This document shows positions 16,317-26,453 of a DNA stretch of 64,000 bases, piece by piece; position 1 is the stretch's first letter, and every line of letters starts with the position of its first letter. The notes below the pieces were generated by a model that did not search any database, had not been told where the DNA came from, and saw only the letters and a list, made by a program, of their open reading frames with translations. A program made the position numbers and the translations under genes. The stretch covers positions 310,001 through 374,000 of the forward strand of contig CAVXML010000011.1 in the NCBI GenBank assembly GCA_963763015.1, in the 5' to 3' direction. Origin of the DNA: Fodinibacter sp963763015 (lineage in GTDB: Bacteria > Actinomycetota > Actinomycetes > Actinomycetales > Dermatophilaceae).

Positions 16317-16958
16317 CTACTGGGCGAGGCCGTACAGCCGGTCACCGGCGTCGCCGAGGCCGGGCACGATGTAGCCCACCTCGTTGAGGCGCTCGTCGAT
16401 GGCGCCGGTGACCAGGGTGATGCTCGGGACGGCATCCGCGAGGGTCTCCTGGAGGTGCGCGATGCCCTCCGGCGCGCTGAGCAGGGTGACGGCGGTGATG
16501 TCGTCCGCCCCCCGGTCCAGGAGGAACCGGATCGCGTCGGCCATCGAGCCGCCGGTCGCGAGCATGGGGTCGAGGACGTAGACCTGGCGTCCCGACAGGT
16601 CGTCAGGAAGCCGGTTGGCGTAGGTGACGGCCTCGAGGGTCTCCTCGTTGCGCTGCATCCCGAGGAAGCCGACCTCCGCGCTGGGCAGCAGCCGCACCAT
16701 CCCCTCGAGCATTCCGAGGCCCGCGCGCAGGATGGGGACGACGAGGGGCTTGGGGTTCGACAGCTTGATGCCGGTCGTCGGCGCCACGGGGGTGCGGATC
16801 TCGAACGGCTCGACGCGCACGTCGCGCGTCGCCTCGTAGGCGAGCAGCGTCATGAGCTCCTCGGCGAGCCGCCGGAAGGTCGGTGAGTCGGTGCGCTCGT
16901 CCCGGAGGTAGGTCAGCTTGTGGGCGATGAGCCGGTGGTCCGGGTTCAGAACGCGCAT
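16317..16958 (-). CDS. upp: Uracil phosphoribosyltransferase
   Basis: Makes UMP from uracil and PRPP in pyrimidine salvage. It has 213 residues, the usual length. The PRPP-binding loop LDPMLATGGSM lies at residues 129-139, with the flexible-arm region VPILRAGLGMLEGM near 74-87 and the uracil-binding C-terminus GYIVPGLGDAGDRLYGL. The ATG start has -10-like TAAGTT six bases upstream (16965-16970), so it is probably leaderless. It is divergent from tadA, with only 16 bases between start codons. Confidence 0.96.
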   Translation of the reverse strand: MRVLNPDHRLIAHKLTYLRDERTDSPTFRRLAEELMTLLAYEATRDVRVEPFEIRTPVAPTTGIKLSNPKPLVVPILRAGLGMLEGMVRLLPSAEVGFLGMQRNEETLEAVTYANRLPDDLSGRQVYVLDPMLATGGSMADAIRFLLDRGADDITAVTLLSAPEGIAHLQETLADAVPSITLVTGAIDERLNEVGYIVPGLGDAGDRLYGLAQ

Positions 16959-16964
16959 GGGGGA

Positions 16965-16970
16965 AACTTA
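16965..16970 (-). promoter_or_regulatory. -10 element of the leaderless upp promoter
   Basis: On the minus strand TAAGTT ends 6 bases before the upp ATG. It fills most of the 16-base gap to the divergent tadA start. Confidence 0.5.
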
Positions 16971-16974
16971 GCGG

Positions 16975-17502
16975 GTGAGCCTGGTCCCCGATCCGCGCTA
17001 TGACGTGTGGATGGACCGCGCGCTGGTGCTCGCCGCGCGGGCCGCGGCGGCGGGTGACGTGCCGGTCGGTGCCCTCGTCGTCGACCCCGGCGGTGAGGTG
17101 CTGGCCGAGGGGTGGAACGTCCGTGAGGCCGTGGGTGACCCCACCGGGCACGCCGAGGTCGTGGCGCTGCGGGCCGCCTCCGCACGGCTGGGCTCGTGGC
17201 GCCTCGAGGGGTGCACGCTCGTGGTCACGATGGAGCCCTGCCCGATGTGCGCCGGGGCACTGGTGCTCGCCCGCGTCGACCGGGTGGTTCTCGGCGCCTG
17301 GGACCCGAAGCTCGGGGCCTGCGGGTCGGTGTGGGACGTCGTGCGGGACCGTCGAGCGACCCACCGCGTCGAGGTCGTCGGCGGCGTGCGTGAGGAGGAG
17401 TGCGGTGACGTCGTGCGGCGCTTCTTCGCGACGCACCGCGGCCCGGTCGGTGGCAGGAAGCAGGTCACCGACGATTTCGGGGCCGACCGCCCGCTCGGGT
17501 AG
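16975..17502 (+). CDS. tadA: tRNA-specific adenosine deaminase
   Basis: Deaminates A34 to inosine in tRNA-Arg(ACG). The protein has 175 residues with the zinc site His59-Ala-Glu61 (GHAEVVALR) and Cys89/Cys92 (EPCPMCAGAL). The start is GTG 16975: the DVWMDRAL helix begins at residue 10, as in E. coli TadA, so a later ATG would cut the first helix. It has no ribosome site and is 16 bases from the divergent upp start. The tRNA-Ser(CGA) gene follows 10 bases after the stop. Confidence 0.93.
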   Translation: MSLVPDPRYDVWMDRALVLAARAAAAGDVPVGALVVDPGGEVLAEGWNVREAVGDPTGHAEVVALRAASARLGSWRLEGCTLVVTMEPCPMCAGALVLARVDRVVLGAWDPKLGACGSVWDVVRDRRATHRVEVVGGVREEECGDVVRRFFATHRGPVGGRKQVTDDFGADRPLG

Positions 17503-17512
17503 CCTCTCCGGC

Positions 17513-17602
17513 GGTGGCGTGTCCGAGCGGCCTAAGGAGCACGCCTCGAAAGCGTGTGAGGGTGCAAGCCCTCCGTGGGTTCAAATCCCACCGCCACCGC
17601 CA
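17513..17602 (+). tRNA. tRNA-Ser (anticodon CGA)
   Basis: A class II tRNA with acceptor arms GGTGGCG and CGCCACC, discriminator G and encoded CCA. The anticodon stem CACGC/GCGTG closes a loop CTCGAAA with anticodon CGA at 17547-17549. A long variable arm (TGAGGGTGCAAGCCCTC) and T arm GTGGG-TTCAAAT-CCCAC complete it. It reads UCG codons. Confidence 0.96.
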
Positions 17603-17671
17603 TAACATCTCCGGATGCCGGTTCGCCCGAGTCGGACGGACCGGCGTCTGAGCTAGTGTCGCCGGGCGGCC

Positions 17672-18217
17672 TCAGGCTTCTCCCTTTCCCCGCCCCGCAC
17701 GTCCGCAGGACACCGGGTCGTCCGGCGGCCGGTTCCTGGGGAACGCGCCGGACCTCGCAAGACCGATGGGGGCAGCGACCCACAGGGCGATGAAGAGGGC
17801 GGCCGCCACCCCCGCCGCGGCGATCGCCCAGGCCATACCCATGACGACGTCGGCCACGAGGAACACCATCCCGCACAGGGTGACCAGGAGCGTGCCCAGG
17901 CCGGCGAGGGCGAAGCGGTTGGCCGTCTCGACGAGCAGCAGCCGGCGGCCCTGGCGGAAGAGCAGCCGGTGGAACGCGACCGGCGCGAGGATGAGACAGG
18001 TGGCGGCCACGGCGCCGCTCAGGACCGCCATATAGAGCCAGCGCTGCTCGGGCGTGAGGCTGCCGAAGCGGCTGGAGAACGGCACGGTCAGCAGGAACCC
18101 GGTGAGGATCTGCACTCCTGTCTGTGCAGCGCGGAGCTCCTGCATCAGCTCGTCCCAGTTGCGGTTCAGCGTCCGCCGCGACAGGGCGGTGGTCCGGCTC
18201 GTGCACGGTCGTGGCAT
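17672..18217 (-). CDS. DUF6328 family four-helix membrane protein
   Basis: A 181-residue protein of an actinobacterial membrane family. The conserved entry is LNRNWDELMQELRAAQTGVQ followed by ILTGFLLTVPFSSRF, then four hydrophobic helices (LYMAVLSGAVAATCLILAPV and onward), ending in a basic/proline tail. Function is unknown. The frame opens at ATG 18217 without a ribosome site. A strong GGAGG stands 6 bases before ATG 18227 in another frame that reads MTRDATTVHEPDHRPVAAD, more like a normal acidic N-terminus. The span 17672-18227 is one base over a multiple of three, so a one-base insertion near 18160-18185 is possible. Confidence 0.7.
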   Translation of the reverse strand: MPRPCTSRTTALSRRTLNRNWDELMQELRAAQTGVQILTGFLLTVPFSSRFGSLTPEQRWLYMAVLSGAVAATCLILAPVAFHRLLFRQGRRLLLVETANRFALAGLGTLLVTLCGMVFLVADVVMGMAWAIAAAGVAAALFIALWVAAPIGLARSGAFPRNRPPDDPVSCGRAGRGKGEA

Positions 18218-18413
18218 CTCTGGTCATCGAGTCCTCCGTCCCTGGCGCCGCCCCGCTCCGAGGGGGCCGGCTCCAACGACGCGCGTCATGTAGGGCGCTG
18301 CACTCCCCTCTGAGGCGGCGCCGGTCGCATCCTGCGTCGGGTCCTACCCGCTTCCTCGTTCGCGAAAACGGGCCAGAGTCACGCGAAGCCCGAGGGGCGC
18401 AGATGGCGCAGGC

Positions 18414-21152
18414 TCAGGCAAGACCGTGCCGGATGCGGCTCTGCGCCTCCTGCGTGTGGAACTGCCCGAAGCGGGGGAGGAACTTTGCCCAGTCGATGAT
18501 GTGTGCGTCGATCTCGGGACCGTCGATGCACGCATGCTTGCGGATCGTCCTGCCGTCGATCGTCACCGGGACCATGCAGGCGCCGCACATGCCGGTGGCG
18601 TCGACCATGATCGAGTTGAGGCTCGCGACTGTACGCACGCCGAACCGGCGGGTCAGGTCCGATACGGCGCGCATCATGACCGGCGGCCCGACGGCGACGA
18701 CCTCCGCGACGGTCGGGCCGGTCCCAGCGGCAGCGGCCTCGAGCATCCCCTCGAGCGGCGTGGTCACGAAGCCCTCGATCCCGAACGTCCCGTCGTTGGT
18801 CGTGTAGACGACATCCAGCAGGTCACCGAACTCGCGCTGCAAGGCAGCCACGCGCTCGTCGTCGCCGGTCCAGAAGAGCAGCCCAGCGCTGCGGAACCCG
18901 GCGATGAGCGTCACGTGGTTCCCGGCCCGCAGGTGCTCGCGCATGATCGGGTGGACCGGCGGGAGCCCGAGCCCGCCGGCGGTGAAGACGACCGTCGAGT
19001 CGGCCGGGTGCGCCGCGATCTCACTCGGTCGCCCGAGCGGCCCGGCGATGCCGGCGAAGGAGTCGCCGACCTGCATCCGGTTGATCTCTATGCTGCTCGT
19101 GCCGACCCCCTGGACGACGAGGCTGATCGTGCCGGCATCCACGTCCCAGTCCGCGAGCGTCAGCGGGATCAGCTCACCGTCCGGCCAGGGAAGGACGCGG
19201 ACGAACTGGCCGGCCCTGGCCGCGGCGGCGATGACGGGGGAGCGGACGGTGATCTCCTCGATGCCGTCGGCGAGGTGGGCCGTCGCCAGGATCGTCTGCT
19301 CGGTCGAGGCGCGCTCGGTGAACTCCCTCGCCGTGCGGACCATCACGGCGACCTGGTCGCCCGGCACGTCGACGTGGCCGATGATCTCGCGGGCCGCGGC
19401 CTGGCCGTCACCGGCGGCGTTGATGGCGGTCGAGCCACCTCGGGCGGCGTCTCCACCCGAGTAGACGCCATGCAGGGAGGTCTCCTGCGACCCGGTGTGC
19501 TCGAGATCGATGGTGCCCCACGTCGTCGTGTGCAGCTCGGGCTCGGAGTCCTTGATGATCGGGTTGGACGCGTTGCCCAGGGCCATGATGACCAGGTCGG
19601 CCTTCATGGTCTCGGTGCGTCCGGTCGCGACCGGTCGGCGCCGTCCCGACGCATCGGGCTCGCCGAGCTCCATGACGTCGAGCGTCGTCGCCGTGACGAA
19701 TCCGGTCACGTCGTCGCCGTGGAACTCGTTCGGCGAGCGCAGCACCATCAGGGTGATGCCCTCCTCGAGGGCGTGCTCCAGCTCCTCGACCCGGGCCGGC
19801 ATCTCGCTCCGGGTGCGCCGGTACACGATCGTGACGTGACCGCCGAGACGGTGGGCGGTGCGGGCGGCATCCATCGCGGTGTTTCCGCCCCCGATCACCA
19901 GCACCTCCTTGTCGACCGTCTCCGGCAGGGGGGTCTCGTAGTCGTCGCGCAGGCCCTGCATGAGGTTGACCCGGGTGAGGAACTCGTTGGCCGACATGAC
20001 GTTGAGGTAGTGCTCGCCCGGCACGTCCATGAACCGCGGGAGGCCGGCACCCGTTCCGACGAAGACTCGCCAGAAACCGGCCTCCCGCAGTTCCTCGATC
20101 GTCGCGGTCTTACCCACGACGAAGTTGGGGACGAATCGGCCACCGAGGAGCTTGATCTTGCCGACGACGTCGTCGATGAGCTCGTTGGGCAGGCGGAACT
20201 CCGGGATGCCGTAACGCAGCACTCCTCCGAGCGCGTGGAACGCCTCGAAGACGGTCACCGGGAAGCCCTCTGCGGCAAGGAGGTACGCGTTGATGAGCCC
20301 CGAGGGGCCTGACCCGATGATCGCCACCGGCGGCTTCGCGGCTGCCTCCCAGGGGTCCACGTGCGTGGCGAAGCGGCGCTCGGCGCTGGCGGGGTCGACC
20401 AGCTTCTCCCGCTCGGGGAGGAACCACTCGAGCTGCCCGATCGCGATGGGCTGGTTCTTGAAGATGCAGACGCCCTGGCACTGCAGCTCCTGCGGGCAGA
20501 CCCGGCCGGTGACGTCGGGCAGCGGGTTGCACGACTCGATGAGCTCCATCGCCTCGTGGAACTTCCCGGTGCCCACGAGCTCGAGCACCTGGGGGATGTG
20601 GATCTTGACCGGGCAGCCGCCCTTCGGCTCGGAGCGGCCGGCGACCATGATGCCGACCTCGCAGTGCTTCTCCTCGCACTGCTTGTCGCGCAGGGCCTCG
20701 AGCCACACGAACAGGTCGACCTCGCCCCGGGTGAACCCGACGTTCAGGTACCCGAGGTAGCCCTCGTTGACGAGCCCGAAGTCCTTCTCCCGCTCCTGCG
20801 GCTCGCGGATGTGCGGTGGGATGGCATTGGTGGCCGGCCAGCCCTCGGACAGCCCGGCGAACATCGGGTAGCGGTCCGAGAGGTGAGCGTCGATCGCGCG
20901 GACGAACTTCCGCTTGCGGCTGAGCGGCAGGGCCCAGATGTAGCGCATGAGCACCTTGCTCGAGTCGTCCTCGCGCAGCAGCACCTGCCACATCGCCCGC
21001 GTGAAGTCCTCGCCGAGCTCCTGCTGCGAGAACTCCCAGGTGACGGCGTTCATGCCGTCCTCGATGAACATCTCCCGGAATGCCTGCGGCTCGACCTCGA
21101 GGCGACGGCGCAGCAGCTCGACCTGCTGCTCGACCGGCACGTCGACGCTCAC
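18414..21152 (-). CDS. Fused NfnAB-like (GltD-type plus PyrK-type) iron-sulfur flavoprotein
   Basis: A 912-residue fusion. The N-terminal half is a GltD/NfnB-like module: Fe-S cysteine segment (KHCEVGIMVAGRSEPKGGCP and TGRVCPQELQCQGVC), FAD loop VAIIGSGPSGLINAYLLA, and NAD(P) loop VLVIGGGNTAMDAARTA. The C-terminal third resembles the FAD/NAD-binding, [2Fe-2S] subunit of NfnA/PyrK: FTAGGLGLPPVHPIMREHL and the cysteine cluster CGACMV...HACIDGP. NfnAB enzymes couple NADH, NADPH and ferredoxin by flavin-based bifurcation. Here the likely partner is the upstream PFOR, whose stop overlaps this GTG start (GTGA). A single-chain fusion is less common than separate subunits. Confidence 0.85.
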   Translation of the reverse strand: MSVDVPVEQQVELLRRRLEVEPQAFREMFIEDGMNAVTWEFSQQELGEDFTRAMWQVLLREDDSSKVLMRYIWALPLSRKRKFVRAIDAHLSDRYPMFAGLSEGWPATNAIPPHIREPQEREKDFGLVNEGYLGYLNVGFTRGEVDLFVWLEALRDKQCEEKHCEVGIMVAGRSEPKGGCPVKIHIPQVLELVGTGKFHEAMELIESCNPLPDVTGRVCPQELQCQGVCIFKNQPIAIGQLEWFLPEREKLVDPASAERRFATHVDPWEAAAKPPVAIIGSGPSGLINAYLLAAEGFPVTVFEAFHALGGVLRYGIPEFRLPNELIDDVVGKIKLLGGRFVPNFVVGKTATIEELREAGFWRVFVGTGAGLPRFMDVPGEHYLNVMSANEFLTRVNLMQGLRDDYETPLPETVDKEVLVIGGGNTAMDAARTAHRLGGHVTIVYRRTRSEMPARVEELEHALEEGITLMVLRSPNEFHGDDVTGFVTATTLDVMELGEPDASGRRRPVATGRTETMKADLVIMALGNASNPIIKDSEPELHTTTWGTIDLEHTGSQETSLHGVYSGGDAARGGSTAINAAGDGQAAAREIIGHVDVPGDQVAVMVRTAREFTERASTEQTILATAHLADGIEEITVRSPVIAAAARAGQFVRVLPWPDGELIPLTLADWDVDAGTISLVVQGVGTSSIEINRMQVGDSFAGIAGPLGRPSEIAAHPADSTVVFTAGGLGLPPVHPIMREHLRAGNHVTLIAGFRSAGLLFWTGDDERVAALQREFGDLLDVVYTTNDGTFGIEGFVTTPLEGMLEAAAAGTGPTVAEVVAVGPPVMMRAVSDLTRRFGVRTVASLNSIMVDATGMCGACMVPVTIDGRTIRKHACIDGPEIDAHIIDWAKFLPRFGQFHTQEAQSRIRHGLA

Positions 21153-24100
21153 TGGATGATCTCCGCGTCGCAGGTCTTCTTGACCCGGTCGATCCGCTTG
21201 AGGATCTCGGGGGTCATCTCGACCGACTCCAGCGCGCCGGGGATCAGCCGGGCCACCTTCTGGACCGCTCCGTCGACGACCATGGAGTGCGGCTCGAACA
21301 GCTGCGGCAGCTCCTGGTAGCAGGTGCCGCAGTCGTTGCACTTCGGGATGTCGACATCGGCGAGGAACACCGGTGCTCCCGCGGGCGCGGTGCCGACCGC
21401 TCCGACCGTCCCCAGCCCGTCGGGTGAGCCGGCCGCCTCGACCGCCGCGGCCGGCATCCCGGACCCGCCGGAACGGACCGGAACCGCTGAGCCGAGGCCG
21501 ACCGGTGCGCGGCTCGTCGTCGCGAGCGACGCCATCGCGCTCGCGATGTCGTCGATGGAGGACTCGCGCTCCCGCATCGCCTGCTCGTAGCGCGCCCGGA
21601 GGTCGGCGAGCTCGCTCGTGTGCAGCGAGGTCAGCGTGGCCTCGTGCACCCCGGAGAGGTACTGGAGGATCTGCCAGTAGCGCCGCCGGTCCTTGACGAG
21701 CTCGACGATCGCGTGCGAGCACTGGACCTTGATCAGCCTCTGCTTGTCGTCGGTGGCGTGGACGAACGGCACGCGCACCGCCTGCTCCTCCCGGCTGAGC
21801 TCGACGTACTCGTCCATCGGGACGCCGACGTCCTCGAGCTCGGCGGCGAGGCGCTTGAACTGCTTGCGGAAGCGGGTCTCCCCGAGGGCGAACTCGGCCG
21901 GCGTGAGGGGCAACCGCATCAGCTGCAGCTCACCGGCGTCGTCGCGGTACGCCAGGTCGGTGCTCGTCCAGGTCTTGTCGACGTCGGGGTTGCCCTCGAT
22001 GCTGAACCAGTCGTGCAGCGTCGAGCCGCGGCGCGGGTCGTGCACGAAGACCGGGTTCATCCGGCTCTCGACCGCGAGCCGCGCCCGCCGCGACGACGCC
22101 TCCTCCGGGATGCCGTGCTCGGAACCGCACGGGGTGTACACGTCGAGGACCGCCGGGGCGTCCTGGTACCTCAGGAACTCCATCGTGCTCTGGAGGAAGT
22201 GCCCCTGGATCGCGGTGCTCGTCGAGCACACGTAGACGTTGTTGTGGAACGACGCGAGCAGCCCGAGCTCCTTGCGCGCCTCGTGCTTGCCGTCGTGGGC
22301 GGAGCCGAAGCGCGCGAGGTCGGAGTCCTGGCCGGTGAGGCTCGCCGTGGAGGCCTGGCCCCCGGTGTTGGAGTAGACGCCCGAGTTGAGCACCAGCACC
22401 TTCATCGGCGTGTCACTGGCGAGGATGCGGGACATCGCCCCGAAGCCGATGTCGTACGTCGCGCCGTCGCCACCGATGGTGAGGATGGTGGGCAGCAGGT
22501 TGAGCTCCTTCGGCGTGTACTCGGCCCACGACAGCGTCGCGAGCGCCGTGTCGTGCACCTCGGGGTCGAAGGAGTCGGTGAGCTCGAGCTCGGCGGTCCG
22601 CAGCGCGCGCACGTCGGCGACGCTCTGGGCGGCGACTCCCTCGAAGATGCCCTTGGCCAGCGGCTGGGCGTCCTGGAAGAGGCTGTTCACCCACGGGTCG
22701 AGGTAGTTGTTGAACGGCATCGTCGAGGCGTAGACGCTGCTGCACCCGGTCGAGTTCGCGATGATCGTGGATGCCGGGCCGTTGCCGGTGGGGCCGCCCT
22801 CCTGCTCGTAGAGGCGCCGCTCGAGGGTCGTGATGGTGTGGGTCAGCCGCTGCTGCCGCGCCTCGTCGGCGACTGTGGCGCGCTTGGCGTAGAGCCGGTC
22901 GAGGATGCCGGTCAGCTCCTTGACGTGCTCGCGGCGGCGCCGCTGACTGATCGCGTGCGAGGTCGACATGACGAGCCGGATGGCGGTCACCTCGCCGCAG
23001 CCACGGCATCCGCCATGGCCGCCCGTGGTCGCGTAGAAGTTGTCGTGGTCGAGCATGAGCCGCTTGATGTCGCCGTCCGGGGTGTCCGAGCCCTCGACGA
23101 AGCGGTCCGGGGTGTTGGGGGTGGCGCTCATGAAGGCGAAGCGCGACTGCAGGGTGGCGAGCACGTCGGCGTCCTGGTCGAGCACGGTGAGCGCGCCCGG
23201 CCCGCAGACGTCGATGCACTCCAGGCACCCGGTGCACTTCCACGGGTCGATGGTCGCGGCGAAGAGGCCACCGGTTCCGGGCTCCTCCTTCTCGGGTGAG
23301 TCGAAGAAGGGCCGGGTCCGCGCGACCGGGTAGGTCGCGAGCTCGGCGACCAGGCGGTCGACGACGTGCGACATGACGGGATCGTCGCGCAGGGTCGTCG
23401 CCGCGGCGTCCACGATCTCGGAGAACGGCCGCTGGTCCTTGTGCCGCAGCGCCTCGCGGGTGCGTTCCGCGATGCCGTACACGGCCAGGCGCAGGCCGTC
23501 CTTCTGACCGGCGGTGGCCTCGATCCGACCGACCGCGGTGAGGAGCAGGTCGTGCACCTCGTGCACGGTGTTCGGGATCGCGGCATCCGGGCACACCAGG
23601 GCGCAGTCCATGCAGCCGGTGCAGAGGTCGGGGTGGAACTCGGGGACCTCCCGGCGGAACAGGCCCTTGTCCTTGCCCGCGCCGGTGCCCGGCGGCATGA
23701 ACAGCCCGACACCGGGCAGCACGGGCGCCTCCGCGATCGTGCCCTCGCGGAAGGGCCGCAGCATGAGGTCCTCGTAGTAGGCCGGGTCGAACAGGCCGCT
23801 GGTGCGCTCGGCCGTCGTGCTCGGGCACATCGACGCCGAGAGGGCCACGGTGAGCAGCGGTGCGGGCGCTCGCTCCTCGCCGATCTCGACGAGCTCCGGG
23901 CTGTCGTAGTCGACGCGGCGGGTCGCCTCGATGCCATCGATGATCACCGACATGTTGCTCTCGACGACGCTCTCGCCCTTGCGGCCGAACTTCTTCTCGA
24001 GCTGGTGCCGAACCCGGGCCAGGATGTCCTCGCGGGGGGCGCCGGCCGCGACGCGGTCGACGTGGGCGGCCACCGCGCCGATGAAGGCGATGCCCATCAT

Positions 24101-26195
24101 CCGGGTCTCGAGGTCCGGAGTCGGTGCGTGCCGACGCGCCACCGTGAAGGCGTCGATGGTGAAGAAGCGGATCTCCCTCTCGCGGATCGCCTTTCGGGCA
24201 TGCCGGGGCAGCTCCCGCCAGACCTCCTCGGGGGACAGGCTGGTCTGGAGGATGAAGGTGCCGCCGTGCGCAAGGCCCTTGAGCGGGTTGGTGTGGATGA
24301 ACGCCTTGTGGTCGGGCGCGATGACGACCTCGACGTCCTCGAGCTCGGCGTTGGTCACCCAGATGGGCTCCGGGCTCAGCGTGATGTAGTAGTTCGTCGG
24401 CGCCCCGGACTTCTCCGAGCCGTACTTGGGCGCCGACTTGCTGTGCATCCCGAGCAGGCCGGCGAGGATGTCGGTGAGCAGCTTCCCGGTCGCGATGGTG
24501 CCGTAGCCGCCGACCGAGTGGAACCGGATCCGCATCGCGTCGGGCGGGAGGAGGGCCGGGTTCGGCCCGGTCCGCAGCGCCATCAGCTCGGTCTCCGGGT
24601 ATGCCGTGCGCAGCCGCTCCTGGACCTGGGCCATGTGCTCGGACGGGTGGTCCTCGAAGAACTGGGAGCCGAGGTAGACCAGCGGAGGCAGCGTTCCGGC
24701 ATCCATCTGGGTGAATGCAGCCACGAGGTGGCGCGGCTGAAGGTCGTGCCCGCCCAGGCCGAAGATCGCGGTGGTGAGGCGGGGGGTGTCTGCGCAGTGC
24801 CGGGATGCCGTCGTGGCGCTGCTCGACCGCGTTCTCGCGCGCGCGGAAGAGCGCGGACGTGACGAGCGCGGTGAGGGCGGTCTGGTCGCTGCGCTCGAGG
24901 ACCATGACCGCCTTCTTGCCGGCGAGGGCCGCGACGACCTCGGCCTCCGGGAAGGGCTGGAGCAGCTTGACCGAGATGAGGCCGGCCTTGATGCCCTGCT
25001 CGCGCAGGTGCGGCAGCACGGCGCGCACGTCGTCGCCGACCGAGCCGAGCCCGATCATGACGACGTCGGCGTCGTCGCAGTCGTAGGTGAGCACCGGCGC
25101 GTAGTCGCGGCCGGTGAGCTCGGAGTACTCGCTCATCGCCCGGCGCACCAGGCTCGGGACGGCGGAGGCGAAGTGCGTCCGGTGGTCGACCGCGCCGGCC
25201 TGGAAGTCGGGCTGGTTCTGCACCGGGCCGGTGAGGCCGGGGTTGTTGACGTCGACGAGCGCGGGGACGAGCTGGCGGGTGCCCTTCTCCCACGAGTTGA
25301 CCCACTGGCGGCGCCACGGGCCGTGCAGCTCCTCCGGCACCCACGCGAGGGTGGTGCCGACCAGCGTCCCGCCGTTGTCCTTCTCGATCTCGTCTGCCTT
25401 GGCGGCGAGGAATGCGCGGAGGTCGGCGATGTCGCTCTCGGGGATGTCCCGGCGGTGCCGGGTGAGGAAGCCGCCGAGCTGGAAGACGCGGCCCTTGGCG
25501 CCGAAGAGCATCTCCTGCGCGACCGTCGGGCAGCGGACGCGGCCGGCCGGGTCGCCGAGGTACTCGCGGAGCAGCTCGGGTTCGGGAAGAAGTGCCTCGC
25601 TGAGCATGTGGCTCGTCGAGAAGCCGTCCATCGCGTTGGCGACCGGGATGAGCGAGAGCGCTGACGTCCGGTAGGCGATGGCCGCGAGGTCGGCCGCCTC
25701 CTGTGGGTTGTTGCCGAAGAGCACCGTGTAGCCAGAGGCAAGGAGGGCGTAGACGTCGTCGTGGCCCGCCATGACGTTGAGGGCGTGCTTCGACACGACG
25801 CGCGCCGCCACCTGCAGCACGAAGCCACCGATCTTCTTGCCCACCGTGACGTAGTGGGACTCCATCGCGTACAGGATCCCTTGGCTCGAGGACGCGTTCG
25901 AGATGTACTGGCCCCCGGTGAGTGCCGCGCCGAGCGCCCCGCTCTGGGCGGAGTGCTCTCCCTCCGGCTCGAAGAAGAAGGCGTGCTTGCCCCAGACGTT
26001 GAGGGCGCCCTCGGCACGAGCAGCCTCGTAGATCTCGGAGATCTCCGTCGACGGGGTGATCGGGTAGCCGATCACCCCGCCGCAGACGTGGCTCATGACG
26101 TGGGCAACCGCTCCGTTGCCGTGGATCACGCTCGGGATGCCGGGGTACCTCGGCGCGTCGGGGGGAACCTCGTGGCTGGTTCTCGGGCTGCTCAT
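21149..26195 (-). pseudogene. nifJ: Pyruvate:ferredoxin oxidoreductase, large single-chain form, frameshifted
   Basis: Would oxidise pyruvate (or another 2-oxo acid) to acyl-CoA with ferredoxin. From ATG 26195 (GGAGAG upstream) the first frame encodes the PFOR alpha domain (GVIGYPITPSTEISEIYEAA) and domain II, ending near EQRHDGIPAL. The second frame carries the gamma domain (FHSVGGYGTIATGKLL), two 4Fe-4S motifs (CTGCMDCALVCP, CTGCLECIDVC), the TPP domain (GDGATYDIGFGAM) and a C-terminal CNDCGTC ferredoxin-like tail. The span is 5047 bases, one over 3 x 1682. The shift falls at the six-G run 24781-24786. Repaired, it is about 1681 residues, longer than the usual 1170-1250. Either a sequencing error or a recent inactivation is possible. 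Confidence 0.88.
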
Positions 26196-26273
26196 GGCGC
26201 TCTCCGCTGTCTCGACCACGGTGAGCAGGGTCAGGGATCCCGACCAGTCGGGCGACAGCGTTCCAGCCGTCCG

Positions 26274-26294
26274 GAGGTTAGGGTGCATAACCTC
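26274..26294. promoter_or_regulatory. Inverted repeat between PFOR and BrkB genes
   Basis: GAGGTTA and TAACCTC flank a 7-base spacer, 79 bases upstream of the PFOR start. The two arms are perfect complements. It is probably an operator, with its regulator unknown. Confidence 0.4.
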
Positions 26295-26444
26295 GCTGTG
26301 GACCCTTCCAGTGTGCGTCCACGGGCACCCGCCGCACAGGGCGGAACGGTGTGAGGCGTGTCTCGGCCGGAGCGCCGCCGCCGACGCCCGTGACCCTGAG
26401 GCCCTGAGCCGGCCAGGCCGTCGAGGCCGAGGCCGCAGGCACAG

Positions 26445-26450
26445 TACGGT
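26445..26450 (+). promoter_or_regulatory. -10 element of a leaderless promoter (BrkB-like gene)
   Basis: TACGGT ends 3 bases before ATG 26454 and 6 bases before GTG 26457. The spacing of the other leaderless genes favours the GTG. Confidence 0.45.
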
Positions 26451-26453
26451 CGC

